A DNA stretch of 64,000 bases from Dictyobacter formicarum (GCF_016587435.1 NZ_BNJJ01000024.1:69886-133885); one strand, 5' to 3'. Counted from the first letter of the stretch, positions 43,742 to 51,442 are shown. Notes: generated by a model not told the origin, from the letters alone. Made by a program: numbers and translations.

Positions 43742-44617
43742 TTACTGACCCAGGTGCTGCTGGAAAAACGCGAGTGCGTGCATGCCTAGCTTTTCCCAGG
43801 GAGTGTCTGACCACGGCAGCAGTTGTTGCTGGCGCAAATTGTGATAGGCACTTTCAATGGGGGTAAATTCGACTTCGTTTCCAGCATCTTTGAGGGCTCG
43901 GGTAAAGCGTTCGGCCTGCTCAAAGGGGACAGTTTCATCCAGGATGCCATGAACGATCTGGAATGGCGGAACACCGGAACCTACATGGTAAAAGGGGCTG
44001 GCAAGGCGCATGAGGTCCTCGCGTTCAGAGATCATGCCTCCAAAGAGTTGCGTCACGGGCGAAGGGGCATCATTAATTAGCTCACCGCCAGCACTCAAGA
44101 AATCGTAGGGAGCACAACGAGCAATCACTGCCTGTACGCGACTAGAGTATGCTGGTGAACCGCATTTGCCTTCGAGATCGGGAAGGTCACCTGTCACTCC
44201 CAGTAAAGCTGCAAGATGGCCTCCAGCCGAGTCTCCCCATACTCCGATACGATCAGGATCGATATGGTACTCTTGCGCATGGGCACGCAACCAGCGCACC
44301 GCCGCTTTTGCATCGTGAATCTGGGCCGGGAAAGGTGCGAAGCGACTTAAGCGGTAGCTGATGCTAACGGTAATAAAGCCATGCGCCGCCAGCAAAGGAT
44401 TCACCCAGGGGTAAAAACCGCTGCTTCTGTCTCCTTCCGCCCATCCTCCTCCATGAATGTAGATGATGGCGGGCACCGGCGAGTCAGGCACAGGAGAAGG
44501 AACGAGCAGGTCCAGATAAAGCGGAGCTTCCCAGGGAGGCACATCGGGAACTTCTCCATACTGAAGCGCGGGCAAGAGTGTGCATGAATATGGACATCCA
44601 GGTAGAGCCAGTTGCAT
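43742..44617 (-). CDS. Alpha/beta-hydrolase esterase (BD-FAE-like)
   Basis: 291 residues. The oxyanion motif HGGGW and nucleophile elbow GDSAGG are clear, with the likely acid in GILDETVPFEQAERF and catalytic His in ESAYHNL near the C-terminus. It resembles BD-FAE/acyl-esterase proteins that release acyl or feruloyl groups from polysaccharides. No signal peptide: cytoplasmic. AGGAG precedes the ATG. It is monocistronic, following the LacI operon on the same strand but separated from it. Confidence 0.92.
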   Translation of the reverse strand: MQLALPGCPYSCTLLPALQYGEVPDVPPWEAPLYLDLLVPSPVPDSPVPAIIYIHGGGWAEGDRSSGFYPWVNPLLAAHGFITVSISYRLSRFAPFPAQIHDAKAAVRWLRAHAQEYHIDPDRIGVWGDSAGGHLAALLGVTGDLPDLEGKCGSPAYSSRVQAVIARCAPYDFLSAGGELINDAPSPVTQLFGGMISEREDLMRLASPFYHVGSGVPPFQIVHGILDETVPFEQAERFTRALKDAGNEVEFTPIESAYHNLRQQQLLPWSDTPWEKLGMHALAFFQQHLGQ

Positions 44618-44796
44618 GAGTGGTATCTCCTTCTGTATCGCTCGTGTTCCTCATCATGAGAAACACACCTGTTTTGGCCCTTCTAGCATACACCAGAGAT
44701 GTCAAGAGGCTGAAGGCTGCGGACTATTTGGATGGGGTACACTCTTACAGCAGATCAACACGCAAAACGCGGAAGATGCTTTTGAGATAGAAATAA

Positions 44797-45915
44797 TCAG
44801 TCGGGAATCAGGCGTACTGCCTCACCAAAGGGTACTTTATTGATGTCTATCCCACCGGCAGAAATTACCCACAGTACTGGCGGAGCAGGACTCTCAGTAG
44901 GGAATGTGCCATAGCCGTCGGTGAAATAGATGCAAACCGCTGCATGGGGGGAAGGATCGTCAGCGGCGACAAGCTGAAAGAACGGTCGAAAATCAGTGCC
45001 ACCACCGCCCTTTGGATCAGGAATTGCGGCACCCGGCAGCAATGGATAGGGTCCGCAGCAAGCTGCGTCGGCATAATACAATACCGCCTCTAGATGTGGG
45101 TAGGCTCCCAGGATACTCTGTATCTCGCTGAGAAATTGGGTAATCTCAGCCGTGCCAAGGGAACCGCTGGTGTCAACCGCGATATAGATTTTGACGGACT
45201 CGCCGGCCAGGGCATCCAGGTAGAGTCCCCGCCCGATAAAGCGCCGATCGTAGTTTTGGAAATCGACCGGCGTTTGCACGAGGAAGCGCCATAAATAGGC
45301 GCGCCAGTCAAGCTGGGCGGGACGCAGGTGCGCCAGTTCGCGGCGTAATCCTGCCGGTAACGTGCCATGGCCTGACATCTCCATGATCGCCTGGGCCTGC
45401 TGCAAGGCATCACGCCAGTATTGCTCAAGCACAGCATATTCACCGGGCAAGAGCGCACTATCATCGCTTTCCAGCAAATCTGCATGTTTCAGTTGCAAAG
45501 CTGGATACTGCTTTATGAGATGATAGATCTCCTCAACGCTCAAGTGCTCTAGCCGCTGCATCCTGATGACACCCTTTGGTAGGACAAAGCCTTCCTGGGC
45601 CATGATGATACCATTGACCACTATATCCGCGGCAATATTCCACCTTAATGGTTCGCGTGTCCCACGCCTCGGCACATGGAGCAGGGCCGCATGCAAGACT
45701 TCATGAGCCATGACGCCCAGTTGTTCATCTGCCGTTAAGTGCTGCCAGAAATGCTTGTTGATAAAGACATCTCGCCCATTGGTGGCTGCGGTATCAATCG
45801 TGTCAGAAGCCTCGATGGAGGCAAACAGGGCCAGCGTGGCAAAAAATGGTGAGCGCAGGCGCAGTTGGATGATGGCAGCAGAAACCTGACGCTCAAATTC
45901 ATCTTGTTTCTTCAT
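44797..45915 (-). CDS. Metallopeptidase-like (HExxH) plus VWA-domain protein, DUF2201 type
   Basis: 372 residues. The N-terminal DUF2201 domain carries HEVLH in VMAHEVLHAALLHV, a zinc-metallopeptidase-like site; the C-terminal domain is VWA-like with the MIDAS start DTSGSLG. Proteins of this pairing are encoded next to MoxR-type AAA+ ATPases, as here: the ATPase stop overlaps this start by 4 nt (ATGA). The complex is thought to remodel or mature protein partners. Whether the peptidase is active cannot be told. No membrane segment. Confidence 0.9.
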   Translation of the reverse strand: MKKQDEFERQVSAAIIQLRLRSPFFATLALFASIEASDTIDTAATNGRDVFINKHFWQHLTADEQLGVMAHEVLHAALLHVPRRGTREPLRWNIAADIVVNGIIMAQEGFVLPKGVIRMQRLEHLSVEEIYHLIKQYPALQLKHADLLESDDSALLPGEYAVLEQYWRDALQQAQAIMEMSGHGTLPAGLRRELAHLRPAQLDWRAYLWRFLVQTPVDFQNYDRRFIGRGLYLDALAGESVKIYIAVDTSGSLGTAEITQFLSEIQSILGAYPHLEAVLYYADAACCGPYPLLPGAAIPDPKGGGGTDFRPFFQLVAADDPSPHAAVCIYFTDGYGTFPTESPAPPVLWVISAGGIDINKVPFGEAVRLIPD

Positions 45916-46919
45916 GAAGAGGCTCCCATCATCTCCATATATTCGGTAAACATCTGTTGCAAGCGTTGGTCACGCTGCACCAGTGCCACCAACTTACCCA
46001 GCTCATTGCGCGCCTGGGCCTGGCGAAAGAGATCGGTGGCAAACAGTTGTATCCATTCATGTCCGGCCGTGGCAGCCATCCATTGAAAGGCCTGGTGGCT
46101 CTCCTGCAGCGTTTTGGCCCGCATAGCCAGCGCGACACAAATCGCATAGCGCAAGGAAGGCTCTTTTGGGAAATGGATCTTATCGCCATCACCCTGTAGA
46201 ATCTTTTCGACATCGGGCAATTGATTGTACAACTTGATAAAAGCGGACAGCTCGGCGGCCGCGCCCTCCCCGACGACATGGGAAATATTCATATCATGCA
46301 TATAGAGTTTATTGGCCATCATCCAGGAACGTGGCGATGGCCAGGCGGGCTGCTGTGGATCTAATTTGTGCAGCAGCGCTGGTCGAAAGGATAAGAAGGC
46401 CAGAATGTGCTCATGGATGTTATGCTTTAAAGCGTAGCTTTTAAAGCTGTCAAAATTGGGCTCAGCATGCAGGTGAATAAAGCGATTAGCCAGTGGCGCC
46501 GGCATATCAAAGACCGATGCCCGGTCCTCTTTGCGATTGCCCGCCGCCCACACAAACCATCTATCGGGGACAACATAAGAGCCCACGCGGCGATCAAGCA
46601 CCAGTTGTTGGGCCATTCCTTGCATGGCTGGCGGTGCTAGATTGAGCTCGTCTAAAAAGAGGATGCCCTTGCCCTCTCGGGGTAGAAATTCGGGTGGATA
46701 CCAGCGCGAGATACCTTTATCGGCTACCGGTAGACCACGGAGATCGGTCGGGGCCAGTTGGGAGAGGCGCAGGTCAATCATTTCCATGCCATGCTCTTGC
46801 GCTACCTGAGCAACCACACTGGATTTACCGATTCCGGGCGGCCCCCAGATCATGGTGCTATACATCAAACGATGGCGTACCAGCTTGTTAAGAAATTGCT
46901 CCAGTGCCTCCGGTGTCAT
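45912..46919 (-). CDS. MoxR-family AAA+ ATPase
   Basis: 335 residues. Walker A is GPPGIGKSS and Walker B GILFLDELN; sensor and arginine-finger regions follow (FVWAAGNRKED, PAPLANRFIHL). The protein is a MoxR-type chaperone ATPase and is the middle gene of a three-gene unit, 4-nt overlapped with the DUF2201/VWA gene and 45 nt after the LRV-repeat gene. The start has only a weak AAGAGA ribosome binding site. Target protein unknown. Confidence 0.92.
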   Translation of the reverse strand: MTPEALEQFLNKLVRHRLMYSTMIWGPPGIGKSSVVAQVAQEHGMEMIDLRLSQLAPTDLRGLPVADKGISRWYPPEFLPREGKGILFLDELNLAPPAMQGMAQQLVLDRRVGSYVVPDRWFVWAAGNRKEDRASVFDMPAPLANRFIHLHAEPNFDSFKSYALKHNIHEHILAFLSFRPALLHKLDPQQPAWPSPRSWMMANKLYMHDMNISHVVGEGAAAELSAFIKLYNQLPDVEKILQGDGDKIHFPKEPSLRYAICVALAMRAKTLQESHQAFQWMAATAGHEWIQLFATDLFRQAQARNELGKLVALVQRDQRLQQMFTEYMEMMGASS

Positions 46920-46964
46920 ATGTCACTATCTCTTTTCTATCGATATATTTCTCTAGCGCGCCTC

Positions 46965-48986
46965 TCATTTGGATGGGCGCTGCCGCCTTTTCCAGAAGCT
47001 GAACCATTTCGATGGGCGCGTTGTAACGGTGGGATCAGCAACATCCGGACGGCGTTTCTCATTGTTTTTTACAGCATCTAGAGGCTGCTGCTGAACCGCC
47101 CGGGCGGCGGCGCGAACATATTGATTGCCATCATGGGCCAGTGCTTCCAGAGTAGTGGGCGTCACATATGGATAACGGGTGACCAGGTAGCGCTCTTCCC
47201 AGCACAACGAAATGGCAAAGGTCTCTACAATCGCAGCTGGCAGAGACGGATAATACTGCCACACGGCTTTACGAAACCAGGCGGGAAGTTCATCGTTGAT
47301 GATCAGCGTTCGCATCTTTTTCCGTAGCAGTTCCAGAAACGGCTGCCTTCGACACCGCATCATCGCTGGATGATTCATAACCCTGAACCAGATTTCATAA
47401 TCTTCAGTTTCAATCGCGCACTTCAGAATTGTCAGTGGCGTATGTGGATTGCTGGCCAGGGCCTGCCAGATCTCTTTTCTATCTTCCCGCGCAAGCTGTT
47501 CCAGCATCTCAATCGGCGTTCGTTTATGAGCGGCCACCGCGCTGCGTACCTGTAGATCCCCATGCTTCGCCAGATAGACCAGTTGCGCGGGCTCCAGATG
47601 GGGCTGACGAGCCAGACCCTGCCAGATCTCCATTTCACCCGTCTGCAACAACACATCCAGTACGGCAGATGGTGTACGCGGATTGGCGGCCAGGGCATTG
47701 CGGACCTTGATCGATTGATCTTGTAGCAGCTGCCCGGCAACATCCGCCGTAAGCCTGGCGCTATCTCCTATACTCGCCCGTACGACCTCCGCCTCATCCC
47801 GCGCCAGCGCCTCCACCAGGTCCAGGGGAAGGCGGGGATTGCTGGCGGCGGCGGATCTCACCTCAGACTCGCTATCTACAGCCAATGAGCACAACACATC
47901 CTGGGGGATTTGCACATTGCGCGCCAGCGCCTTCCTAACCTTTGATGCGGCATCCCTGGCAAGTTCCGCGTAAAAGGCATCATCAAGTCCATGACGTGTG
48001 GCAATGGCAGCCCTGACAGACGCATCATCGTCGTACCGTAGATAGGTCAGGTTCTGTGAACTCAGCGTATGATGGCTCACGGCCCGCTGACGCACTGTCG
48101 CATCCGCATCGCCGGTCAGCGTCAAGATATCTTTTGCAGATGTGTGTGGATTGCCAGCTACGGCCCGCCTCACTGCTGGACGCCCATGCGTGGTGAAATG
48201 AGCAAGTATCCTTGCTGGCGTCAGCGCATGGCGAGCTACGGCTATCTGTAAGTTCACATCATCAGTACGTGTCAGCACCTTCAAACCACCTGTGCCAATC
48301 GGAATGCCAGCAGCTAAGACTGGTAGTATTTTGTCTCTAATATCCATGCTTGCAGCGGTATAGCGCGCCCAGCGCTCTCTCAGCATGGGAGCTACTTGAG
48401 GAAACAGCATAACAAAAAGCAGCAGAAGAGAAAACTCCACATCGCTCGACAATAACAACTCGTCCACCAGTTTTTGCTGGTATTTCTTTAATGCAGTGGC
48501 AACAATCTGACGCCAATCAGTTGGCGCCTCACCGCCCAGCGTAACATGCATCTGCATGCTTTCCCAGGTCTTGAGATTATAGCGCTGAAAACGATAATCT
48601 GCCTTGATCAATTTAAACCACAGTGGCGGGATATTTTCGCAGCGCAATAATCCTGCCCAGGCAAGAGCGGGGATTTTTTTAGCGAAATCTGGCTGCGCCA
48701 GATTGAGCATTGGCAGCAGAGGATTTTGTAGAAAATCGGCCGGGTACTCGCGGGCCAGCAGAAATAAGAGATCCATTGGCACGCTCGGATTGCGCGCTAA
48801 ACCTCGCCTGACTTCAGGTATATTTAATTTGTAGAGATGTGTTAATGTATCAAGGTTCACAGAGGGATTTTCAGCCACAATGGGTGCAAGGATCGGATAG
48901 CGGACTAAATCAGCCAGGCGCGTCGGATCTGTATCCATACTGGCAGCTTCAACAGCAAAGGATGACGGTGGCTCTTCATTGATCAT
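46965..48986 (-). CDS. Leucine-rich-repeat-variant (LRV)/HEAT-like repeat protein
   Basis: 673 residues built of about 15 helical repeats of 24-28 residues. Typical units are VRRAVAGNPHTSAKDIL, VRKALARNVQIPQDVL, VRNALAANPRTPSAVL and IWQALASNPHTPLTIL. This is the LRV signature also seen in proteins next to AAA/VWA modules. The N-terminal 60 residues start the repeats; the C-terminus ends in a basic, Trp-containing tail (SKWFSFWKRRQRPSK). No signal or membrane segment. First gene of the unit with the MoxR ATPase and DUF2201/VWA protein, so it is likely their scaffold or target recogniser (inference). Confidence 0.85.
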   Translation of the reverse strand: MINEEPPSSFAVEAASMDTDPTRLADLVRYPILAPIVAENPSVNLDTLTHLYKLNIPEVRRGLARNPSVPMDLLFLLAREYPADFLQNPLLPMLNLAQPDFAKKIPALAWAGLLRCENIPPLWFKLIKADYRFQRYNLKTWESMQMHVTLGGEAPTDWRQIVATALKKYQQKLVDELLLSSDVEFSLLLLFVMLFPQVAPMLRERWARYTAASMDIRDKILPVLAAGIPIGTGGLKVLTRTDDVNLQIAVARHALTPARILAHFTTHGRPAVRRAVAGNPHTSAKDILTLTGDADATVRQRAVSHHTLSSQNLTYLRYDDDASVRAAIATRHGLDDAFYAELARDAASKVRKALARNVQIPQDVLCSLAVDSESEVRSAAASNPRLPLDLVEALARDEAEVVRASIGDSARLTADVAGQLLQDQSIKVRNALAANPRTPSAVLDVLLQTGEMEIWQGLARQPHLEPAQLVYLAKHGDLQVRSAVAAHKRTPIEMLEQLAREDRKEIWQALASNPHTPLTILKCAIETEDYEIWFRVMNHPAMMRCRRQPFLELLRKKMRTLIINDELPAWFRKAVWQYYPSLPAAIVETFAISLCWEERYLVTRYPYVTPTTLEALAHDGNQYVRAAARAVQQQPLDAVKNNEKRRPDVADPTVTTRPSKWFSFWKRRQRPSK

Positions 48987-49069
48987 TTTCGATTCATCTC
49001 TCTACTGCTGTCACGTACAAAATATCAGCAGGAACAGAATTAATTCAGCAAACAACCTGACAAACAGCA

Positions 49070-49141
49070 AGAGGCGGCCAGGAGTTGAACCCGACGTCTA
49101 TATTTTGCAGAATATCATGCTGGCGCTGCACCACACCCCTC
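49070..49141 (-). tRNA. tRNA-like gene B1 (Cys-like loop GCA), irregular
   Basis: 72 nt. D-arm GTGC/GCAT and a full T-arm with TTCAACT loop are present. The anticodon region is unusual: a 4-bp palindromic stem (ATAT/ATAT) with 8-nt loop TCTGCAAA, and the acceptor has two mismatches. No encoded CCA. Second gene of unit 1. Function uncertain: a tRNA-like RNA or a degenerate tRNA. Confidence 0.6.
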
Positions 49142-49148
49142 TTGACGA

Positions 49149-49221
49149 TATAAACAGCAGGAGTTGAACCTGCGCTTCCGGCTTGAGGGGCCGGGGTGCT
49201 AGCCACCTACACCATATTCAT
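49149..49221 (-). tRNA. tRNA-Glu (CTC), unit 1 gene A
   Basis: 73 nt. All seven acceptor pairs form (ATGAATA with TGTTTAT, two wobbles), D-arm GTGT/GCAC, anticodon stem CCGGC/GCCGG with loop CCCTCAA (anticodon CTC) and T-arm GCAGG/CCTGC with TTCAACT. The variable loop is 4 nt. No CCA encoded. It is preceded by the conserved 5' hairpin and CGAT spacer. The acceptor is unusually AT-rich and starts with an A-T pair. Confidence 0.75.
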
Positions 49222-49225
49222 ATCG

Positions 49226-49240
49226 ATCGGCTATGCCGAT
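49226..49240 (-). promoter_or_regulatory. Conserved 5' hairpin of unit 1
   Basis: ATCGGC-ATA-GCCGAT on the minus strand, 4 nt upstream of tRNA A1. The same hairpin with compensatory changes heads all four units (49476-49490, 49719-49733, 49949-49963). Confidence 0.75.
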
Positions 49241-49247
49241 GGGCTTT

Positions 49248-49276
49248 ACTATAGTATAGTGGGGAATTCCTGTCAA
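49248..49276 (-). promoter_or_regulatory. Sigma70-type promoter of tRNA unit 1
   Basis: TTGACA (49276-49271), 17-nt spacer, TATAGT (49253-49248) on the minus strand; the transcript would start next to the 5' hairpin. Confidence 0.85.
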
Positions 49277-49320
49277 CATAGCAGCACACATGCGATTCAA
49301 TAGATTCCACGGCAAGGGAG

Positions 49321-49392
49321 AGAGGCGACCAGGAGTTGAACCTGATGTCTGTACTTGTATCCGTACTATGCTAACGCTGCACCACACCCCTC
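49321..49392 (-). tRNA. tRNA-like gene B2 (divergent anticodon region), irregular
   Basis: 72 nt, same D-arm and T-arm as B1 but with a different anticodon region: palindromic GTAC/GTAC stem and 8-nt loop GGATACAA, holding TAC at the position where the other B genes hold GCA. Acceptor mismatches as in B1. Second gene of unit 2. Confidence 0.55.
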
Positions 49393-49399
49393 TTGACGA

Positions 49400-49471
49400 T
49401 ATAAACGGCAGGACTCGAACCTACAATCTTTTGCGTGTAAAGCAAACGCTCTACCTTTGAGCCACATCCAC
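49400..49471 (-). tRNA. tRNA-Val (TAC), unit 2 gene A
   Basis: 72 nt. Acceptor GTGGATG with CGTTTAT pairs fully with four G-T wobbles; D-arm GCTC/GAGC with AAAGGTA loop; anticodon stem TTTGC/GCAAA with loop TTTACAC (TAC); T-loop TTCGAGT. No encoded CCA. The heavy use of wobble in the acceptor is odd for a housekeeping tRNA. Confidence 0.8.
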
Positions 49472-49496
49472 ATCGATCGGTAAAACCGATGTGATT

Positions 49497-49525
49497 ACTA
49501 TAAGTCTGAAGGCTTTCCATGTCAA
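49497..49525 (-). promoter_or_regulatory. Sigma70-type promoter of tRNA unit 2
   Basis: TTGACA (49525-49520), 17-nt spacer, TATAGT (49502-49497). Followed by the 5' hairpin ATCGGT/ACCGAT (49490-49476), whose inner pair differs from units 1 and 3 by a compensatory change. Confidence 0.85.
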
Positions 49526-49561
49526 CATAAGGACCATTAAACGAAAAAAGCATGAATGGAG

Positions 49562-49633
49562 AGAGGCGATCAGGAATTGAACCTGATGTCTATATTCTGC
49601 GGAATATCATGCTGACGCTGCACCACACCCCTC
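49562..49633 (-). tRNA. tRNA-like gene B3, irregular
   Basis: 72 nt. As B1 but the anticodon loop reads TCCGCAGA and can close further to a 6-bp stem with CGCA loop. T-loop TTCAATT. Second gene of unit 3. Confidence 0.55.
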
Positions 49634-49640
49634 TTGACGA

Positions 49641-49714
49641 TCCAGATGGTAGGAATCGAACCTGCGTCCGTGCTGGCTTATGAGTCCAGTGCTCTACCAC
49701 TAAGCTACATCTAA
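49641..49714 (-). tRNA. tRNA with CAT anticodon (Met or Ile2), unit 3 gene A
   Basis: 74 nt. Acceptor TTAGATG/CATCTGG pairs fully (two wobbles); D-arm GCTT/GAGC with AGTGGTA; loop CTCATAA (CAT); T-loop TTCGATT. One mismatch in the anticodon stem (A-G next to the loop) and one in the T-stem. The variable loop is 7 nt. No CCA. Confidence 0.75.
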
Positions 49715-49740
49715 ATCGATCGGCTAAGCCGATGATTTTT

Positions 49741-49769
49741 ACTATAGTAAAAGCGGGATTTTATGTCAA
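49741..49769 (-). promoter_or_regulatory. Sigma70-type promoter of tRNA unit 3
   Basis: TTGACA (49769-49764), 17-nt spacer, TATAGT (49746-49741), then the 5' hairpin ATCGGC/GCCGAT (49733-49719). Confidence 0.85.
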
Positions 49770-49794
49770 TAGATACGGAAAAGATTATTTGATG

Positions 49795-49866
49795 AGAGGC
49801 GATCAGGAGTTGAACCTGATGTCTATATTTTGCAGAATATCATGCTGACGCTGCACCACACCCCTC
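49795..49866 (-). tRNA. tRNA-like gene B4 (Cys-like loop GCA), irregular
   Basis: 72 nt, anticodon region identical to B1 and a perfect T-stem TCAGG/CCTGA. Acceptor mismatches as in the other B genes. Second gene of unit 4, 6 nt after tRNA A4. Confidence 0.6.
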
Positions 49867-49872
49867 TTACGT

Positions 49873-49944
49873 TATGAACAGCAGGATTTACGCCTGCACT
49901 TCCGGTTTTGCAGACCGGCCCTCTATTATTTAAGTTACATTCAC
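49873..49944 (-). tRNA. tRNA-Cys-like (GCA), unit 4 gene A, degenerate D- and T-loops
   Basis: 72 nt. Acceptor GTGAATG/TGTTCAT pairs with three wobbles; anticodon stem CCGGT/ACCGG with loop CTGCAAA (GCA). The D-loop AAATAATA lacks the G18-G19 pair and the T-loop reads CGTAAAT, so both partners of the usual D-loop/T-loop contacts are lost together. The D-stem has one mismatch. No CCA. Confidence 0.65.
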
Positions 49945-49969
49945 ATCGATCGGCTAAACCGATGAGCGT

Positions 49970-49999
49970 ACTATAAGAGGTTGAAATGCTCCTTGTCAA
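49970..49999 (-). promoter_or_regulatory. Sigma70-type promoter of tRNA unit 4
   Basis: TTGACA (49999-49994), 18-nt spacer, TATAGT (49975-49970), then the 5' hairpin (49963-49949, one G-T pair). Confidence 0.8.
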
Positions 50000-50243
50000 C
50001 TATAGAATCAGAATTATGTTTGTTAAACATCTTTTTTTAGATCGACCAGCAGGATAAAAAATAGTTATCAAAAATAGAGCTTTATCATTTCGGCCTTACG
50101 GGAGCGTTGTATCTCTCTGCTGGCCTCGAAGCGAACTCAGCATTTGGTCCGTACTACAGATAGGTCAAATTACGCCTGTTATCCAACATAAATACTTCTT
50201 TTTAGCTGCCAAAAATCTACAATTAAAAGGAGCTCGGTTGTCT
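50000..50243. other. Leader region of the broken permease gene, unrecognised
   Basis: About 240 nt upstream of the APC permease remnant with several GC-containing patches (for example 50090-50170). I tested it by eye against c-di-AMP (ydaO) and lysine riboswitch patterns and saw no match. It may be a decayed leader. Confidence 0.3.
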
Positions 50244-50480
50244 ATGCCGCAGCAATCATCTTCTTCTACTGCCTCGGGTGAACAGAAAGAAAAAAGGGGA
50301 CAGCTTGGTCCCTAGCTCTGCTGGGCTGTGGTGTTCGCCGACATTGGTACATCTATCTATTATGTCCCCGGTATTTTGTATAAGACAGTAAATGTACTGT
50401 CGGGCTTCTTTGTTTTTCTGACCATGGTGGTCTTTATCTTGCTGGCGTTTAAATATGTTGAGGTGACATATCGCTTTTAG
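50244..50480 (+). pseudogene. N-terminal fragment of an APC-family amino-acid permease with in-frame stop
   Basis: An ATG at 50244 follows AAAGGAG. The frame reads a Ser/Gln-rich start, then TAG at codon 24 (50313-50315), and continues in frame with WAVVFADIGTSIYYVPGILY and a second hydrophobic helix, which is the N-terminal signature of a family of APC permeases. It then ends at TAG 50478-50480, inside the 3' end of the convergent nitronate monooxygenase gene. A full permease has 500 or more residues, so this is a truncated, broken gene. Confidence 0.75.
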
Positions 50481-51442
50481 AGCAATGCTCGATAGCGTTC
50501 TTGGAGTAGTTGTTCAGCGCCGTTGCCTAATTGTTGAATTATGGTGGCGGCCGCTTGCTGCTGCTTCACCAGTCCCACGGCCTCTCCCGCATAAATATGG
50601 GCCCGATCGTAATCTTTCTCTTTGATCGCCTGCGCCAATTCCTGGCGCGCCTGGTCATTGATGGCCAGCGCTTCTACATTCGCATGCCACTGGTCGGTAT
50701 AGTGGTTGCGCAAAGCTCGTCCTGCGTATTGGGGAGGCCAGCTCAATCCCTGGGCAACGTCAAAGACGCGCGTCAGTACGGTATCAGTTTCCTGAGACTG
50801 AATGATGCGCGCGCGGGCTTGCTCTGTGTTCTCACATTCGGGCGATGCCAGTAGACAGGTACCAACCCAGACGCCGGCTGCCCCGGCGGCCAGTGCGGCA
50901 ACCACCCCACGAGCGGTTGCAATACCTCCGGCAGCCACTACCGGTACTTGAACCGCGTCCAACACAGCTTGCAGCAGAGGTAACGTCCCTACCTCTCCGG
51001 TATGGCCACCAGCCTCGGTTCCCTGCGCAGCGACCAGGTCAACGCCTATGCGCTCGGCCTGGATAGCTTCCTCTCGCGAGTGTACCTGGGTGGCCAGGTA
51101 GATACCATGCTGATGAATCAGCTCGACATAAGGCTCGGGCGAACCAAACGAGATTGATATAAGAAATGGCCGCGCCTGGATGGCGGCCTGCAACATTTCA
51201 GGTCGTTTCTCAATGGCCCAGGCCATTAAGCCAAAGCCAAAAGGCTGTTGATCGGCGCCACGAGCGATGGCTGCCTCACGCTCAAAGAACTCCACTGGTT
51301 CATTGCTCCCAATGCCAATCATTCCCAGCCCGCCAGCTTGTGAGACCGCATGTGCTAAACGACCTCGTCCAACATAGGCCATCGGAGCCCCAATAATTGG
51401 ATAGCGCAACTTCCAGGCGGTTGTGAGATGTGTACGCAACAT
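50477..51442 (-). CDS. Nitronate monooxygenase (NPD family)
   Basis: 321 residues. FMN-binding blocks: YPIIGAPMAYVGRGRLAHAVSQAGGLGMIG at the start, then AAQGTEAGGHTGEVGTLPL with the catalytic His, VVAAGGIATARGVVAAL and GVWVGTCLLASPE. The enzyme oxidises alkyl nitronates such as propionate-3-nitronate. AGGGAGGGGA precedes the ATG at 51442; the frame upstream adds five residues. Its 3' end overlaps the permease remnant by 4 nt. Confidence 0.92.
   Translation of the reverse strand: MLRTHLTTAWKLRYPIIGAPMAYVGRGRLAHAVSQAGGLGMIGIGSNEPVEFFEREAAIARGADQQPFGFGLMAWAIEKRPEMLQAAIQARPFLISISFGSPEPYVELIHQHGIYLATQVHSREEAIQAERIGVDLVAAQGTEAGGHTGEVGTLPLLQAVLDAVQVPVVAAGGIATARGVVAALAAGAAGVWVGTCLLASPECENTEQARARIIQSQETDTVLTRVFDVAQGLSWPPQYAGRALRNHYTDQWHANVEALAINDQARQELAQAIKEKDYDRAHIYAGEAVGLVKQQQAAATIIQQLGNGAEQLLQERYRALL

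Noticed and set aside
50000..50243. Possible ydaO (c-di-AMP) or lysine riboswitch before the permease remnant
   Set aside because: Key conserved blocks of those riboswitches were not found by eye; only a generic GC-rich leader is visible.
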